A DNA stretch of 64,000 nucleotides from Chrysophaeum taylorii (Eukaryota > Sar > Pelagophyceae > Pelagomonadales > Pelagomonadaceae): assembly GCA_029834535.1 (NCBI GenBank), contig JAQMWT010000456.1, positions 167,443 through 231,442 on the forward strand. The letters are read 5' to 3'. The notes under the pieces are model-generated. The model was not told where the DNA came from, made no database searches, and saw only the letters and a program-made list of their open reading frames with translations. Positions 18,680 to 29,195 of this stretch are shown piece after piece (positions within the stretch are counted from its first letter, which is position 1; every line of letters begins with the position of its first letter). The position numbers were made by a program, and so were the translations under genes.

Positions 18680-20234
18680 ATGTTGCGATGGGCCGAGAAG
18701 ATGCGGAACGCTCAGACGCGACGCGTGCGTGTTTTGACGCTCTGTCCTTGACTCGTCGCAGGCGCTGCGCCGCAAGCTGCAAGAAGCCATCGCCGAATGG
18801 GAAGCCTCGCGCGAAGCTCGGAAATGCGACGACGAGGTCTGGGAGCTCGCAATCGGGTCGCCGCGCGAAGGGAGGCAAGACGTGACGCGATCGTCGACCG
18901 AAAAGCTCCCGCGCGAAGCCTTTTCGTGCACCTTGTGTCGGAGCCGCAGAGCCACGGCGCTCAATCAGCCGTGCAACCATCTCTGTTACTGCGCCAAGTG
19001 TGCCGAGGCATTTCGAAAGGAGGTGGGGGCGGTGTGCTCGGCGTGCCGCGAACCTTCCGAGCTGAAGATCCTGCAGGCCACTAAGCACTACCGGGCGCCG
19101 ACGACGCCCGGCGTCGAGAAACGGCGCAAGTTCAATTCTTCGACCGAGATCGCGGAAGCACTCTCCCGGGTCAAGCTGAGCCATCAGCGGTCCGTCGATC
19201 TCTGGCGCGACACAACGTGTTCCGCGTGCTTTGCTGACGATTCCCTCGTCGTGGACATCCCTTGCGGCCACGCGACCCTCTGCGCTTCGTGCTCGATCGA
19301 GCACCGAAGGGCCCGCGGTCCCGAGTGCCCAAAGTGCTGCGCGCCGTCCACCACGCACGCCCCCGTGCGCGAGTCGACCTGCTACGTCTGCTTCGACGAC
19401 ACCTCGACGGCCTTCCTCGTGTCCCTCGGAAGGTGCGGCCACATGGTGTGCACGGGGTGTGCGGTCGCGTACGTGAGGACGGCCCTCGGCGACGCGAGGG
19501 CGCACGTCACCGCCAAGGGCCTGCGGTGCCTCGTCGACGGCTGCGACGCCAGGTTTGGATTGGGGGCGTGCCGCCGGCTCCTCTCGCGACGCGTGCGACC
19601 GGATGCCGACGTCCTCCCGCTTTCCGCCGCAGACTTTGACCGCTTAGCGCGGTTTCTCCTCGAAGCTAAAATCCCCACCGAAGAGCGCGTCTACTGCGCC
19701 TTTTCCGACTGCGCGAGGCTCTTTCGCAAGCGCAGCGCGCCCGAGGCGACGTGTCCTTACTGCGGCCGCCCCACGTGCCTCGGCTGCAAGTCGCCGGCGC
19801 ACCGCAACGTCTCGTGCGAGCAAAGAAGAAACGATCCTACCGATACTCTCGTCAAGGCCACCTCGAAGCCCTGCCCCAACTGCGGCTTCAGACTCACCCA
19901 CTATCACGGCCATGCCTGCCACCACATCGCACCCGCCACCGGCTGCCTCAACTGTGGGAACCACTTCTGCTACGCTTGCTGCAAACCCTGCCCGCCCAAC
20001 GCCCACGCCTGCAAATGCACCATGTTCTGCACCAACTCCCGCATCCTCGACCATCTCACCCTCGACCCTTTTCCCCGCGACACGCGCTGCGGCTGCGCTC
20101 TATGCCCCGATTGTGACAAACTCAAGCCCTGCCAACACTGTGACGGCGGCTGCGTCGTCTGCCTCGGGATCGTTAGAAAAGGACCCAAAAACCTCGACGA
20201 CGCCGCCTCCTGGCACCCCACTGCGATCTCCTAG
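18680..20234 (+). CDS. RBR-type E3 ubiquitin ligase with extra RING-like fingers
   Basis: Predicted from ATG 18680 with a 37-nt intron (18725-18761). The spliced protein has about 505 residues. Without splicing the frame could only start at GTG 18882. Cys-rich blocks in order are a RING-like finger (CTLCRSRRA... CSACREP), a second finger (CSACFADD... CPKCCAP), RING1 (CYVCFDDTS... CLVDGC), an IBR (CAFSDC... CLGCKSPAH) and RING2 (CPNCGFRLTHYHGHACHH... CGNHFCYACC). In RBR ligases the RING2 catalytic Cys takes ubiquitin from E2 before the substrate; the candidate is the Cys of GHACHH. The two leading fingers are unusual. Confidence 0.82.
18725..18761 (+). other. Predicted 37-nt spliceosomal intron
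   Basis: Starts GTGCGT, ends CTCGTCGCAG, has a TTGAC branch-like motif near the 3' end and contains an in-frame TGA. Removing it joins ATG 18680 (15 codons) in frame to a helical N-terminus (ALRRKLQEAIAEWEASREAR) that runs into the first finger. Confidence 0.6.
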
Positions 20235-23200
20235 GAATAACAAAATTCTCTCCTCTGTGCGGCCCTTTACACTAGTGACCCCTGGCGTGCGTGTGATCCT
20301 CTGCCAATGGACTATACTTAATAATAATAATAATAATAATAATAAGTCGGCGCGCATTTCCTTTGTATTCTTCTTGGTGCTTCCTTGTTTCCTTGCGCTC
20401 ATCCATTCCGGCTCTTGGGAGTTGCAAACCATGGTAGTAATGATAATAATAAGTCGCGGCTCGCCGATCTCATTATTTTGTCTACTTCATCATCATAATG
20501 GGCGGGCCAATCAGTCCATCAATTAGTCAATATTTGGGAGAGACGCTGCCCCACGCGATATGAGTCAGATTGAAAACAAAGCAGGGTGTCAGGCCGTGTT
20601 CCGGCGAATGCTGAATCCGCGAGCGTTCAGACACTCTGCGGATGCACCCGTGTTTGACTGGAGGTAACGTAGCCCACGACGTCTACCGACGAGAACGACG
20701 CTAACCACGTCGCCTTCACCACGATTGTCTGCGAAGGGCACGTGTCGATCGTGCCTTGGCGATTCAACCTCTTCAATTTGTCTGTCGAGTTTGCCTATTC
20801 TGCCCCCTTGGACTTCTTCCGGCGTGCCACCATTAATTAATTGCCGCCGCCAACAATCGACCCCTCGTTGAGCAGTCATAACCACCACCTGCGCCAACAC
20901 CGCCCTTCCCTATACCCTGTGGTTTTGCGCTTCCGTTGGTGCTAGCTTTACCGACCACCACCCAGCCGACGGGCCTGCCTTCGACCTTGCTGCCTTCAAG
21001 CCTTCTTTCAGTAGTAGTGACCTACTGAGCTACTACATATGTTCTCACAAATATTCCGACGTATGGATGGACCTTAGCCGACGAGGCTTGCTGCCCTCGC
21101 TGGCACCGTGGAAGCAACGGCCAGCACTGTCTCCCGCCATCGAGCCCTTCGCTGCACTCATCGGCAACCACAACACCTGTGCCAAAGACCAATAGTGCGC
21201 CCTGTCTAGATACCATACGACCAAGCAGCACTCCTTCGCCATTACCGCGGCCCACCTCCAGTCCATCGCCAACCACACAGCCAACGCCGACTCCAACGGG
21301 CTGGCCCCACGTCTCGCCATTACCCTTGCCATATCATCAGCCTCCACGACTTCTTATCCCACTCAGTCCCCAACTGCGCTACTACCTAAAGGGCCCCCTC
21401 GTCTGCTGCAACAGGAGTATTCCCGAACTCTGGCCGTCGCGAACAAGACCACAACGCAACAGCCCGTTCCTCCCGATTCCCCAAAACAATTCCTCCTCGC
21501 GTCTTGTCGACGAGCACACCACATATCATCGCTGTTGAGCGTGTCGTCGCCTGCGACATCGATTCGCACTGTACCCCATATCATCGTCGAGCCCGTCCTC
21601 TGAGCCCTAGTCAAAGCCAGCGCTTTCTCCGAAAACTATGTCTAGCTATAACTCCTCTGCCGAGCATCTTGCTTTCGTCGCTACCGATCGTTAGACTCCA
21701 ACAAGCTCAAACTGGTCTCCACCAGCGGTTTGTATCCCTGCCCGACTTCAGTTCCTACCATGTTGCCCTCTAAACCTCCCGTCGTCAAGACGCGACCAGC
21801 TCCTACGCTATTAACTGCAGCTTCGTACACGTTCGTTGCCCTACTTCTGTGCCGATTCCTTCGCCACTTCGTTCAGCTAACAGTCCTCAGTCAACAACAT
21901 AAAGTCCTACCTCGTCATCGCCATCAATCTTGGTCGTCTGCCTCTCCTACATCCTGTCCCCATGACGCTGCCGACAGGTCCTCTCTCACCTGGCTCAACA
22001 GGCCTTTCCAACAACACACGCGCTACCGCCATTCCGAAAAAGTCGCCAATCGTCGCGTCTCGACGAGAAAACCCACGTTACTGCCAGCGCCATCTCCGAC
22101 GAATCTTTCGTCGTCGAGCCCAGCATCCTATCAGCTCCACTTTAGTACACTTCAACGGCCTCTCTTGGCGCGCGTGGACACAGTTTGAGGCGCAGCGGTG
22201 CGGTGACTCGTTGTTTATCCCAACCGAGGTTTGTTTGTTCCGGGTTTGCGGGCAACACCAGTGATTGTAGAGCTCGGCGGATCTTCGCGTATGACAAAAA
22301 TCGTCGCTCGTTTGGTAGCGATATTGCCGTCGTCGATACCGGCTCGTGGCTTGGCGCCACCTTCTTGCTCACCCATTTTTGAGTCACACACCATGTCGGT
22401 CCTACTGGATCCCGGCGCGCGCTTTCAGCTGAGCCATAGGTGTCGTCTGCAAAACTTGTTGCATCAAGCAAAATTATTTCAAACGAGCACGCCCACCACT
22501 CCTGGCGCGCCGAGATCGTCTCCTACTTTCCGGGATGAAAGACGGTATTGAATACGAGGGCGGGTCGTCACCAGCGCTCGCCTAGACGCGAAATCACTTA
22601 AGCACCGACTCCTCGGGGACCCGCGGAGTCATACGGCTAGTACGTCAAAACGTCTGGTAGACCCAACAGCGAACGCCCTCTTTCAACGAACGAACGAACA
22701 TTCTCTGTCGCCCGGCGTCATGCTCCGACACGCGGACATGGGACCTTCTCGAGCGATGACTTTATGATCAACCAGGCTGCGACGATCGCGCAGCACAAGA
22801 CTCCTCGAAGTGCGCGCGCGCACCGTCGTGAGCGGGAGCCAAGAAGATCTCTGGTTGCAGGCAGAAGGCTCGCGCGCAACCATAGCCCGCTAAATAAGTA
22901 AGTCTTACCGAATGTAATTGGTGGCAGAACAGAGGGAGAAAATTGACCCTCAACTATACACGTGGAAGTCTGAGAAATACTTTTCTTGGTTGAACATTTT
23001 TTGAGAAATGGTAGTCTTTCACGTATCGAAGAACACCACTTATTATTACTATTAAAGTCGCTATAATATGTCACCGTTTGCGTCGTTGTGTTTTGCTGGC
23101 TGCACTGCTTCCACTCGTGTATATCACGGGGCCCTCCCTCCCTCCTTGTCTGCTGCTGCTGCTGCTGCTGATCGCTTGGATAAGCTCGGGATCATCATCC

Positions 23201-23434
23201 CGCGGTCCAATCATCACCGTTTTCCACCACCACCACCACCACTGTTCGAGATCCTTCGCATGATGTGTTGCCATCTCTGCAATTAAAAAGATGCGCCCTT
23301 CCCATCTCCGTGGAGGAGAAAGAACTGCTCGACGTGGGGAACTGTGAGTGATTTCAATTAAAAAAACAAGTGCAGCAAAGTGCTTCGAGGCAAACTCATA
23401 AGCAGATGACGGTTGTTTATGAGGTCTACAACCT
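20235..23434. other. Gene-poor 3.2-kb stretch
   Basis: Lower GC and many stops. It includes an (AAT)n run at 20319-20344 and Pro/Ser/Thr-rich open frames at 21179-22190 that look like biased noncoding sequence or decayed gag. A VVDTGSW string near 22330 recalls a retroelement protease but has no supporting neighbours. A minus-strand frame at 20589-20900 is not recognised. No gene is called. Confidence 0.5.
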
Positions 23435-24313
23435 CTACTCTCGGCGACGACGTCGACGGATATCGTTTCGTTGCGTCGCCCGACACTCGCTGCCTTTAAC
23501 CAGCGTCCTAGATCCGGAAGGGAGGCGTTTTGGAAAGGAGGCGTTGATGAAAAAGTTTGGATTGACCCAGTAGGAGTCGCAGATCGCGTGGCGCCAGCAG
23601 TGTGTAAAAGCAAGGGTCAGGTTGGCTCTCGTCTGAAGAATTCTTCGAGCGAGGGCGTTTTTTTTGGCTGTTTTCTCCATCTCCTCGATGACGAGGGTAA
23701 GAATTCGAAGTTTTGTGAAATCGATACCATTTAGGACTTGGACTTCGCTGCCCTCGACATCCAGGGAAAAGAAGGCCACCGTGTCGACGTCGATTGCCTC
23801 GAAGACGTCCGAAAGCCTAACGCACGGGACTTCGATGCCCGTGGGTGCCATCGCCGAGATGGGCGAGGCTTTTTCGGTGAAATGAACCGTTCTGTTGCCG
23901 TCGCATCCCGCGGCGTTGACCGAGACGACGTTGGGCCGGTTCGCTACCATTTTCCTGAAGGACAGAGGGTGAGCCTCGACCATAACCCCTCGCCATCTCA
24001 GACAGTCTTCCAAGTAAAGCGTGTTTGACGCGTGGACCCCATCGTTGCCGCCAATCTCGACGAACACGGGTGGGGGGTCCTCGAGGTCGGGGAGCAAATA
24101 CTTGACAAAATTTCCTTCTTCGTTGCGCGAATTGCTGCAAGTGTCCACCGAGTCGCAGTCGCAGCACGCCTCGAACGGCCCGCCCCGTCCCGACCACAGC
24201 AGGGGTGGAGCCTCCAGCGTGCCGCAGCGCGAACCGACGCAGATCGGAACAGGCGCGGCCGCCGCAACGACGACAACGCTGCTACGAAGGATCATCACCA
24301 CGTTTGGATTCAT
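23435..24313 (-). CDS. FkbM-family methyltransferase, secretory
   Basis: 292 residues from ATG 24313. The N-terminus is hydrophobic (VVVVAAAAPVPICVG), a signal peptide or anchor. The SAM-binding motif reads VFVEIGGNDGVHASNT, followed by MVEAHPLSF (motif II acidic residue) and FFSLDVEGSEVQVLNG, the FkbM signature. A Cys-rich segment lies between the leader and the domain. FkbM enzymes O-methylate glycans and other small molecules; a secretory-pathway sugar O-methyltransferase is the best inference. The last 30 residues are basic and may be read-through of low-complexity sequence. Divergent from the BUD22-like gene, 61 bp between starts, with TTAACCCT and AAACCCT in the gap. Confidence 0.83.
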   Translation of the reverse strand: MNPNVVMILRSSVVVVAAAAPVPICVGSRCGTLEAPPLLWSGRGGPFEACCDCDSVDTCSNSRNEEGNFVKYLLPDLEDPPPVFVEIGGNDGVHASNTLYLEDCLRWRGVMVEAHPLSFRKMVANRPNVVSVNAAGCDGNRTVHFTEKASPISAMAPTGIEVPCVRLSDVFEAIDVDTVAFFSLDVEGSEVQVLNGIDFTKLRILTLVIEEMEKTAKKNALARRILQTRANLTLAFTHCWRHAICDSYWVNPNFFINASFPKRLPSGSRTLVKGSECRATQRNDIRRRRRRE

Positions 24314-24374
24314 TCCTATCGTGAGGGGAAAAATTAATTAACCCTCTTCTTCTTACTCCTAAACCCTCATCTTC
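24314..24374. promoter_or_regulatory. 61-bp divergent promoter with two AACCCT motifs
   Basis: TTAACCCTC (24338-24346) and TAAACCCTC (24360-24368) lie between the FkbM and BUD22-like starts. The same core recurs near several other starts in the window. Confidence 0.45.
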
Positions 24375-25124
24375 ATGCGGGTGAAGCGCGTCGAATACTC
24401 GGTGGAGGAGCGGCGCGCGCACGCGGCACAAGTGCTGGTGCGGCGCGCGGTGAAGAAGGCCAAGGCCTTTGAGGTGAAGAAGGCAATCCGCCGGTGCAAG
24501 GAGGCGGCCTCGGAGGAGGCGGCGGCGGCGCTCGCGTCGCTCAAAACCGTCGACGTCACAAAAGTCGCTCTAGCTGCGATGAGGCACGCGCAATCTTCGC
24601 TCGACGAGTGGTCGCGACGCGTCCTGAATTCCAAGGCCGTGCGCGAGGCGACGCGGGACGTCGAGAGACGGCCGCTCGAGAGGAAGCGACGGAAGTCGCC
24701 ACTGGTCGATAAACGGGAGAAGACCGGGACAACAAATGTGCGAGCCGGTCTCAAGAGAGCGCCACTGGTCGATAAACGGGAGAAGACCGGGACAACAAAT
24801 GTGCGAGCCGATCTCGAGAGAGCGCCACTGGTCGATAAACGGGAGAAGACCGGGACAACAAATGTGCGAGCCGGTCTCGAGAGAGCGCCACTGGTCGATA
24901 AACGGGAGAAGAGCGTGACAAAAACGCGAGGGCTGCGGCAGGAGCGCAAAGAAGAAAGGGAGGACTCCCGGAAGCGAGGCATCGAGCCTGCCGAGCTCCC
25001 GACAAAGAAGAAGAAGAAGAGGAAGACCGACGAGGTCCACGCGTCCTGGTCGGCCGCACAGGCTAAGAAGGCAAAGGAGTGCATCGCGCCCTTTCAGGGT
25101 AAGAAGCTCACCTTCGGGGACTAG
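24375..25124 (+). CDS. BUD22: BUD22/SRFBP1-like ribosome biogenesis protein with internal tandem repeat
   Basis: 249 residues from ATG 24375. The family C-terminus is clear: HASWSAAQAKKAKECIAPFQGKKLTFGD resembles the HPSWxAxxxxK...FxGKKIxFDD end of Bud22. The N-terminal helices RRAVKKAKAFEVKKAIRRCKEA also fit. Bud22 acts in 40S subunit assembly in the nucleolus, and basic KKKKKRK tracts support nuclear location. Between them is a 21-residue repeat (PLVDKREKTGTTNVRAGLxRA) in about 3.4 copies from a 63-bp DNA repeat at 24699-24920. The repeats are almost identical at DNA level, so the expansion is recent. Much shorter than yeast Bud22. Confidence 0.78.
   Translation: MRVKRVEYSVEERRAHAAQVLVRRAVKKAKAFEVKKAIRRCKEAASEEAAAALASLKTVDVTKVALAAMRHAQSSLDEWSRRVLNSKAVREATRDVERRPLERKRRKSPLVDKREKTGTTNVRAGLKRAPLVDKREKTGTTNVRADLERAPLVDKREKTGTTNVRAGLERAPLVDKREKSVTKTRGLRQERKEEREDSRKRGIEPAELPTKKKKKRKTDEVHASWSAAQAKKAKECIAPFQGKKLTFGD
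24699..24920 (+). repeat. 63-bp coding tandem repeat, about 3.4 copies
   Basis: Unit starts CCACTGGTCGATAAACGG at 24699, 24762, 24825 and 24888. Copies differ at only one or two bases, and the period is a multiple of three. Confidence 0.95.
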
Positions 25125-26046
25125 TTAGTAGTCGGAAGTCGCGTAGTACTATCTCACTCCGAGCGAGTCTTCATATCACGGAGTGCACTCAAGATTGTGG
25201 AATGCGCGGACGAGTGGTTTAAATTTGTTTCCCAGCGAGCAACCAAGCAAGCAAGCAAGCAAGCAAGCTGACATGTGTTAAAATCCGTGTGTGTGTTTGT
25301 GTGTGTAGGAATAAATTGACTAAGCGGCTTAGACTAAGGCCGTAGGGGGGGGGGAGAGGAGGAGCTACGGTGGTGGTGTGCAGAAAACAAAACGACGGCG
25401 AAGGTGCTGACGAAGAAAACTTCAAGATGGGCACAAAGAGGAGAAGGCGGAGAAAAATGAGGGAGAGGAGCGACGCGGAGGGCGGCGATCGGCGCTCGGA
25501 CGCGCGTTAACGCGCGAAGAGATCGGTCGGCAATTATAAACTGGTTCGAGTTGTGACGAAGCAGGATGCGTCCATTGGGTCGATCAATGTGGGCGGCGGG
25601 AGGTCTGTGCGCCATAGAAGCCAACGAGTGTTGATCGAGGAGCCCACTAAGGTATTCATTCGCAACAAACGGCTCTCGTCGTCCTTTTATTGGGGTGGTG
25701 GAGGGTCGTCCCGGCAGCGCCAGCTGGGAATGCGTGTGATGATTTTTGGATGATGCGAGGGGGGGTGGCAAAAAATGACGTTGTAAAAAACAACTAGGGG
25801 AACGTTCGCAGTGGGACGGGGTATGGCCGGGGGGCGAAGACGGAAGGTTATTGGCAAGTTGGTTGTCAGTCACATCGCGGTCTCCTCGTCGCATTGCGAC
25901 AAGCTTGATGGTCACTCTCCGCCGACCGACCTTTCGGCGCTCCTCGTCTACAGGCCCGTGATTCCGGACTGGCTCCTGTCGGTCCGGCCTGGCTCCCATG
26001 CTCGGGAGAGGTCTGAAGTTAGTTAGTTAGGGGAAGCAAGAAAGAA
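25125..26046. other. Intergenic with simple repeats
   Basis: An (AAGC)n run at about 25243-25269 and a GTGTGTGT stretch near 25290. Long open frames on the minus strand are Pro/Ser/His-rich with no domain. TTAGTTAGTTAGG lies just before the next start. Confidence 0.5.
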
Positions 26047-27426
26047 ATGTGGCGGTGGGTTTTGGGAGCTTCGCTCGCGAGCGTGGTGATCGTGTGGAGC
26101 CGGCGGCGACGGCGCAGGTGCCGGCGGTGCGGACGTTTGTTCGAATCGCGGTCGGCGCTGTTCCGACACCTCAAGGAGGAGAAGGTCGCGTACCAGGTTG
26201 GTTACTATTGGACGCGGTCGCCGAGCGATGACGAAAGCGTTGATGCGGCTCTCGCGGCGCACGGGCTTCGGCGATTCGGCGAGGTCTTGGAGGGTGCGGG
26301 GGCGTGATGCGACATCGCGGTTGGCGGAACACCGCCGCCGGAGCGGTGGAGTGTGGGTCCTTTGCAGATGAGCGTCGTCGCGAAGACGCGGCTTCCGTCG
26401 GGGGTCGAAGCGACGAGCGCGCGGGTCGAGGTGGTCGTCCCCGCGAGCGCGTGCTCGGGGAGCTCGCGGGAGAATCTCCGGGAGCTCCGGATGCTCGCGC
26501 GAGCGACCGTGCGCGGTACGCGGAGCTGGCACGCGTTTGGCGACGGGCGTTGTCCTAAATCTTTCGACGAGCGAACCCGCAAGCTCGCGGTGCGCAAGGT
26601 CGAGTGCAAGGCCGTGGGTCCTTTCGTCGTCTTCGCACTGACAGGGGTATTTGCGAAGGGCATGCCCTCGCGCGCCGTGGCGGCCGTCGTAGCTCGGGTT
26701 AGAGGCGTCGACATGGATTATTGGTCGGAAGACGACGTCCGCGCGGTGCCGAGACCGCCCGAATGCTGCGAGATGCTCGGGTCGCTGCGCTTCGCAAATT
26801 TGGAGAAGCGCGGGGTGATCCTGGATGCCCACGGCTCGGACCGCGTGTCTGGGTGGCGCGACGAGGTGCGCGCGGCCGCGATCGATAGAATTGCGGAATT
26901 GGAGAGTTTTTGGCGATGCGTCTGCTTCGCTGCTCAGCCTCCGGCGCATGTCCCGCCCGCGGCCCCCGCACACCTCTTCGCCGACGCGCTGCGGGAGCTT
27001 CGGGCCTGCGAATTTCCTCCTACATCCAGAGCCCGCCGCGCGCGGATGCTCTGCGGCGACTCGTTTACCACGACATCATCGTCGTCGTCCGATTGTTGTT
27101 GTTGTTGTCGTCGTCTGGCGGTAGTTTTTGACCTCGAGCGCTCTCTCATCGCTATTCGGTTCTTCCCGCACCGCGAACCCTCGACCATGTGCGCCGTCAC
27201 GAGGGGGGCGCGCTTCGCTCCTCACGTCGACTCGGGCGTTGGCCGCGGCCAGCTCCGGTCTCTCTTCGTGAGCTTGGGGAACTTCGAGGGCGGGGAGCTC
27301 GTGGTCGAGGGCGTCGTCTACGATTGTCGATACCGTCCGATCGAGTTCGACGGCGCCGACAGACACTGGACCCGGCCCTTTGCGGGCGAGCGCTTCTCCC
27401 TGGTCTGGTTTCCCCCCCTCCCTTAA
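26047..27426 (+). CDS. Zinc-finger / pseudouridine-synthase-like / 2OG-oxygenase-like protein, frame interrupted
   Basis: ATG 26047 opens MWRWVLGASLASVVIVW (possible anchor), then CRRCGRLFESRSALFRHL, a C2H2-like finger, then KVAYQVGYYWTRS resembling the first strand of TruA/PUS enzymes. A TGA at 26305-26307 stops the frame, but the same frame resumes with MSVVAKTRLPS and GTRSWHAFGDG... DERTRKLAV, then GPFVVFALTGVF, matching the C-terminal half of TruA-like pseudouridine synthases. The last 80 residues (FAPHVDSGVGRG... DGADRHWTRPF... LVWF) look like a 2OG-Fe(II) oxygenase with H-x-D and distal His. A short intron could remove the TGA (for example 26284-26367, 84 nt, ending TTTGCAG), but its donor is weak. 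The segment expected to hold the RTD catalytic Asp is not evident. Could be an active fusion or a decayed gene. Confidence 0.5.
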
Positions 27427-27527
27427 AAACAACAACGACGAAAGTTAAACAACATGGTAGTGTGGATGAACGTTAAACATCCATATTGGCTACTAGTGTG
27501 GATACGGCGCTGGGGAGGACGAAGGAT

Positions 27528-29195
27528 ATGCTGCTGCTGCTGCTGCTAAAAACGCTGCTGCTTGTCGCCGGCGCCTCTGCCGATGATGAATGCGAGCGAG
27601 ACTTAAGCGAGCTACGGAGGCTCGTCGCGCGGAGGGACATCGATGGGGCTCTCGGCCTCACGACTCGTTGCGTAGAGAGGTTCGCGGGCGTCGCCGACCG
27701 CGTCGCCGTTGCCGCCGTCGGCGCGAGGGTGTCGGCGCACATCGTGATCGAGGGCGTCGCGCACCCGTGCATCGGGGCGCGGGTCTCGGGCGAGCGGCCG
27801 CACGTGGTTGGTTTGTTCCTCGACGGCGTATTCGTGGCGCGCGTCGAGCGCGTCGTCGTCGACGACGACGAGGAGAGCAATTACGGGTTGGGTGCCAAGT
27901 CCGTTTTGGTCGTGCCGCTGTGCCCGGCCGACGAGTGCACGTACCCGGGGCTTGCCAAGCCGAACGCGACCGGGTTTTTGGGGGAGCTCCTCGAGAAAAC
28001 GTCGCGTTTCTTCCAAAACGAGTCGCGGGGTCGGCTGGAGCTCGAACCGGCAACCGTGTTGCCGGTATCTCGGGCGCCCTACAACGGGTCCGAGTGCGGG
28101 AGCAGGCCCGCACTAGACTACTACGCAGGGAAGGACCCGCTGGCCTACGACATGATGGCCCTCGCCGTCGCCGAAGAAAAGTACGGTCTGCGGCGCGCCG
28201 ATTTCGACTTCGTCGTCGTCGCGATTCCGCGATGCGGCGCGCTTCCGGTTGCCGGCGTCGGCTGGATCGGGTTTCCGGGAAGCTTTTTGAACGTGGACGG
28301 CCTCGACTACGACCAGAGCCTGGCCCACGAGCTCGGGCACAACTTGGGGGGGAGCCACGCTTCTTCCTCGCGCGACGCGCTGACCGCGCGGTACGGGGAA
28401 GACTGGCGCGAGTACGGCAACCCCTTTACCGTGATGGGGAAGGGGCGGATTTTCGACGCGTCGCCGCATTTTCTGCTCGCGGGAAAATTGTGCTTCGGCT
28501 GGGTGCCGTCGAGTCGCGTCGCGGTCGGCGAGGGCGACCACCGCCTCGTTCCCGTCGAGACGCCGTCCTCGCGCGGCGTCCTGGGCGTTCGCCTCGACGC
28601 GGCCATCCCGAACCGCCACCTCTTCGTCGAGTACCGCGAGGTTTTGGGTGGTGCGCTGGTCGCGTGGGCAGACGTTGATGATATCGAGCGAGGCAGGACA
28701 GGAATCTACCGGACGGTGTTGGCCGACGTGACGCCCCGCACTATCGCGATCGACGACGCTATTTTGCTGCCAGGGGCACGCGTCATCCTCGACCTCGGCG
28801 CCTCGACCAACCAGAGCCGTCTCGTGGCGCTCCGGGCCTTTGCGAACGACGACGGATTTACCGTCTCGGTGGAGCCGGCGACGCAACCGACGGCGACACC
28901 GTCTCGCGCGCCATCTCCCCGGGTCCCGTCTCCAGCGCAGCCCGACTACTCGGACCGCGCGGAGACGGTCGTGATCATCATCGCTACCATCTTTGTCGCT
29001 GGGATCGGGGTCGTCTCTCTCTTCTGCGCCGTAAAGAATATTATGAACGCGGTGGCGGCGCAGAACCACCTCTCCCAGTTACGCACGGTCTGGCCGACCA
29101 CGACGTCGATGACCGACTTCTCCGACAGCCTCTCGCCGCGGCCCCTGGTCGTTGTCGTGGTCTACTGTTGCCCCTCCGCTACGCCTGCAAACTGA
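27528..29195 (+). CDS. Gametolysin-like M11 metalloprotease, type I membrane protein
   Basis: 555 residues from ATG 27528, which gives a signal peptide (MLLLLLLKTLLLVAGASA); longer frames start with TTG. The zinc site HELGHNLGGSH at about residues 267-277 is the HExxHxxGxxH metzincin signature. A Met-turn GNPFTVMG follows about 35 residues later. The upstream FDFVVVAIPRCG strand and the GVGWIGFPG segment fit peptidase M11. A Thr/Pro-rich stalk precedes a membrane helix (VVIIIATIFVAGIGVVSLF) and a short cytosolic tail. M11 enzymes in volvocine algae digest the cell wall during mating or hatching; here extracellular matrix turnover is a reasonable guess. Confidence 0.9.
   Translation: MLLLLLLKTLLLVAGASADDECERDLSELRRLVARRDIDGALGLTTRCVERFAGVADRVAVAAVGARVSAHIVIEGVAHPCIGARVSGERPHVVGLFLDGVFVARVERVVVDDDEESNYGLGAKSVLVVPLCPADECTYPGLAKPNATGFLGELLEKTSRFFQNESRGRLELEPATVLPVSRAPYNGSECGSRPALDYYAGKDPLAYDMMALAVAEEKYGLRRADFDFVVVAIPRCGALPVAGVGWIGFPGSFLNVDGLDYDQSLAHELGHNLGGSHASSSRDALTARYGEDWREYGNPFTVMGKGRIFDASPHFLLAGKLCFGWVPSSRVAVGEGDHRLVPVETPSSRGVLGVRLDAAIPNRHLFVEYREVLGGALVAWADVDDIERGRTGIYRTVLADVTPRTIAIDDAILLPGARVILDLGASTNQSRLVALRAFANDDGFTVSVEPATQPTATPSRAPSPRVPSPAQPDYSDRAETVVIIIATIFVAGIGVVSLFCAVKNIMNAVAAQNHLSQLRTVWPTTTSMTDFSDSLSPRPLVVVVVYCCPSATPAN

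Noticed and set aside
22185-22382. Possible retroelement zinc knuckle and DTGS protease motif
   Set aside because: One short string without the required Cys/His spacing or any neighbouring RT or integrase.
25334-25999. 221-codon minus-strand frame
   Set aside because: Composition is Pro/Ser/His/Arg-rich with microsatellite content and no recognisable domain or credible start.
26305-26307. TGA in the TruA-like gene as a second selenocysteine codon
   Set aside because: No redox motif around it and no homology immediately flanking the codon; an intron or a true break is more likely.
27590-28678. 362-codon Arg-rich plus-strand frame
   Set aside because: A +2 shadow of the M11 protease; the protease frame has the HExxHxxGxxH site and signal peptide.
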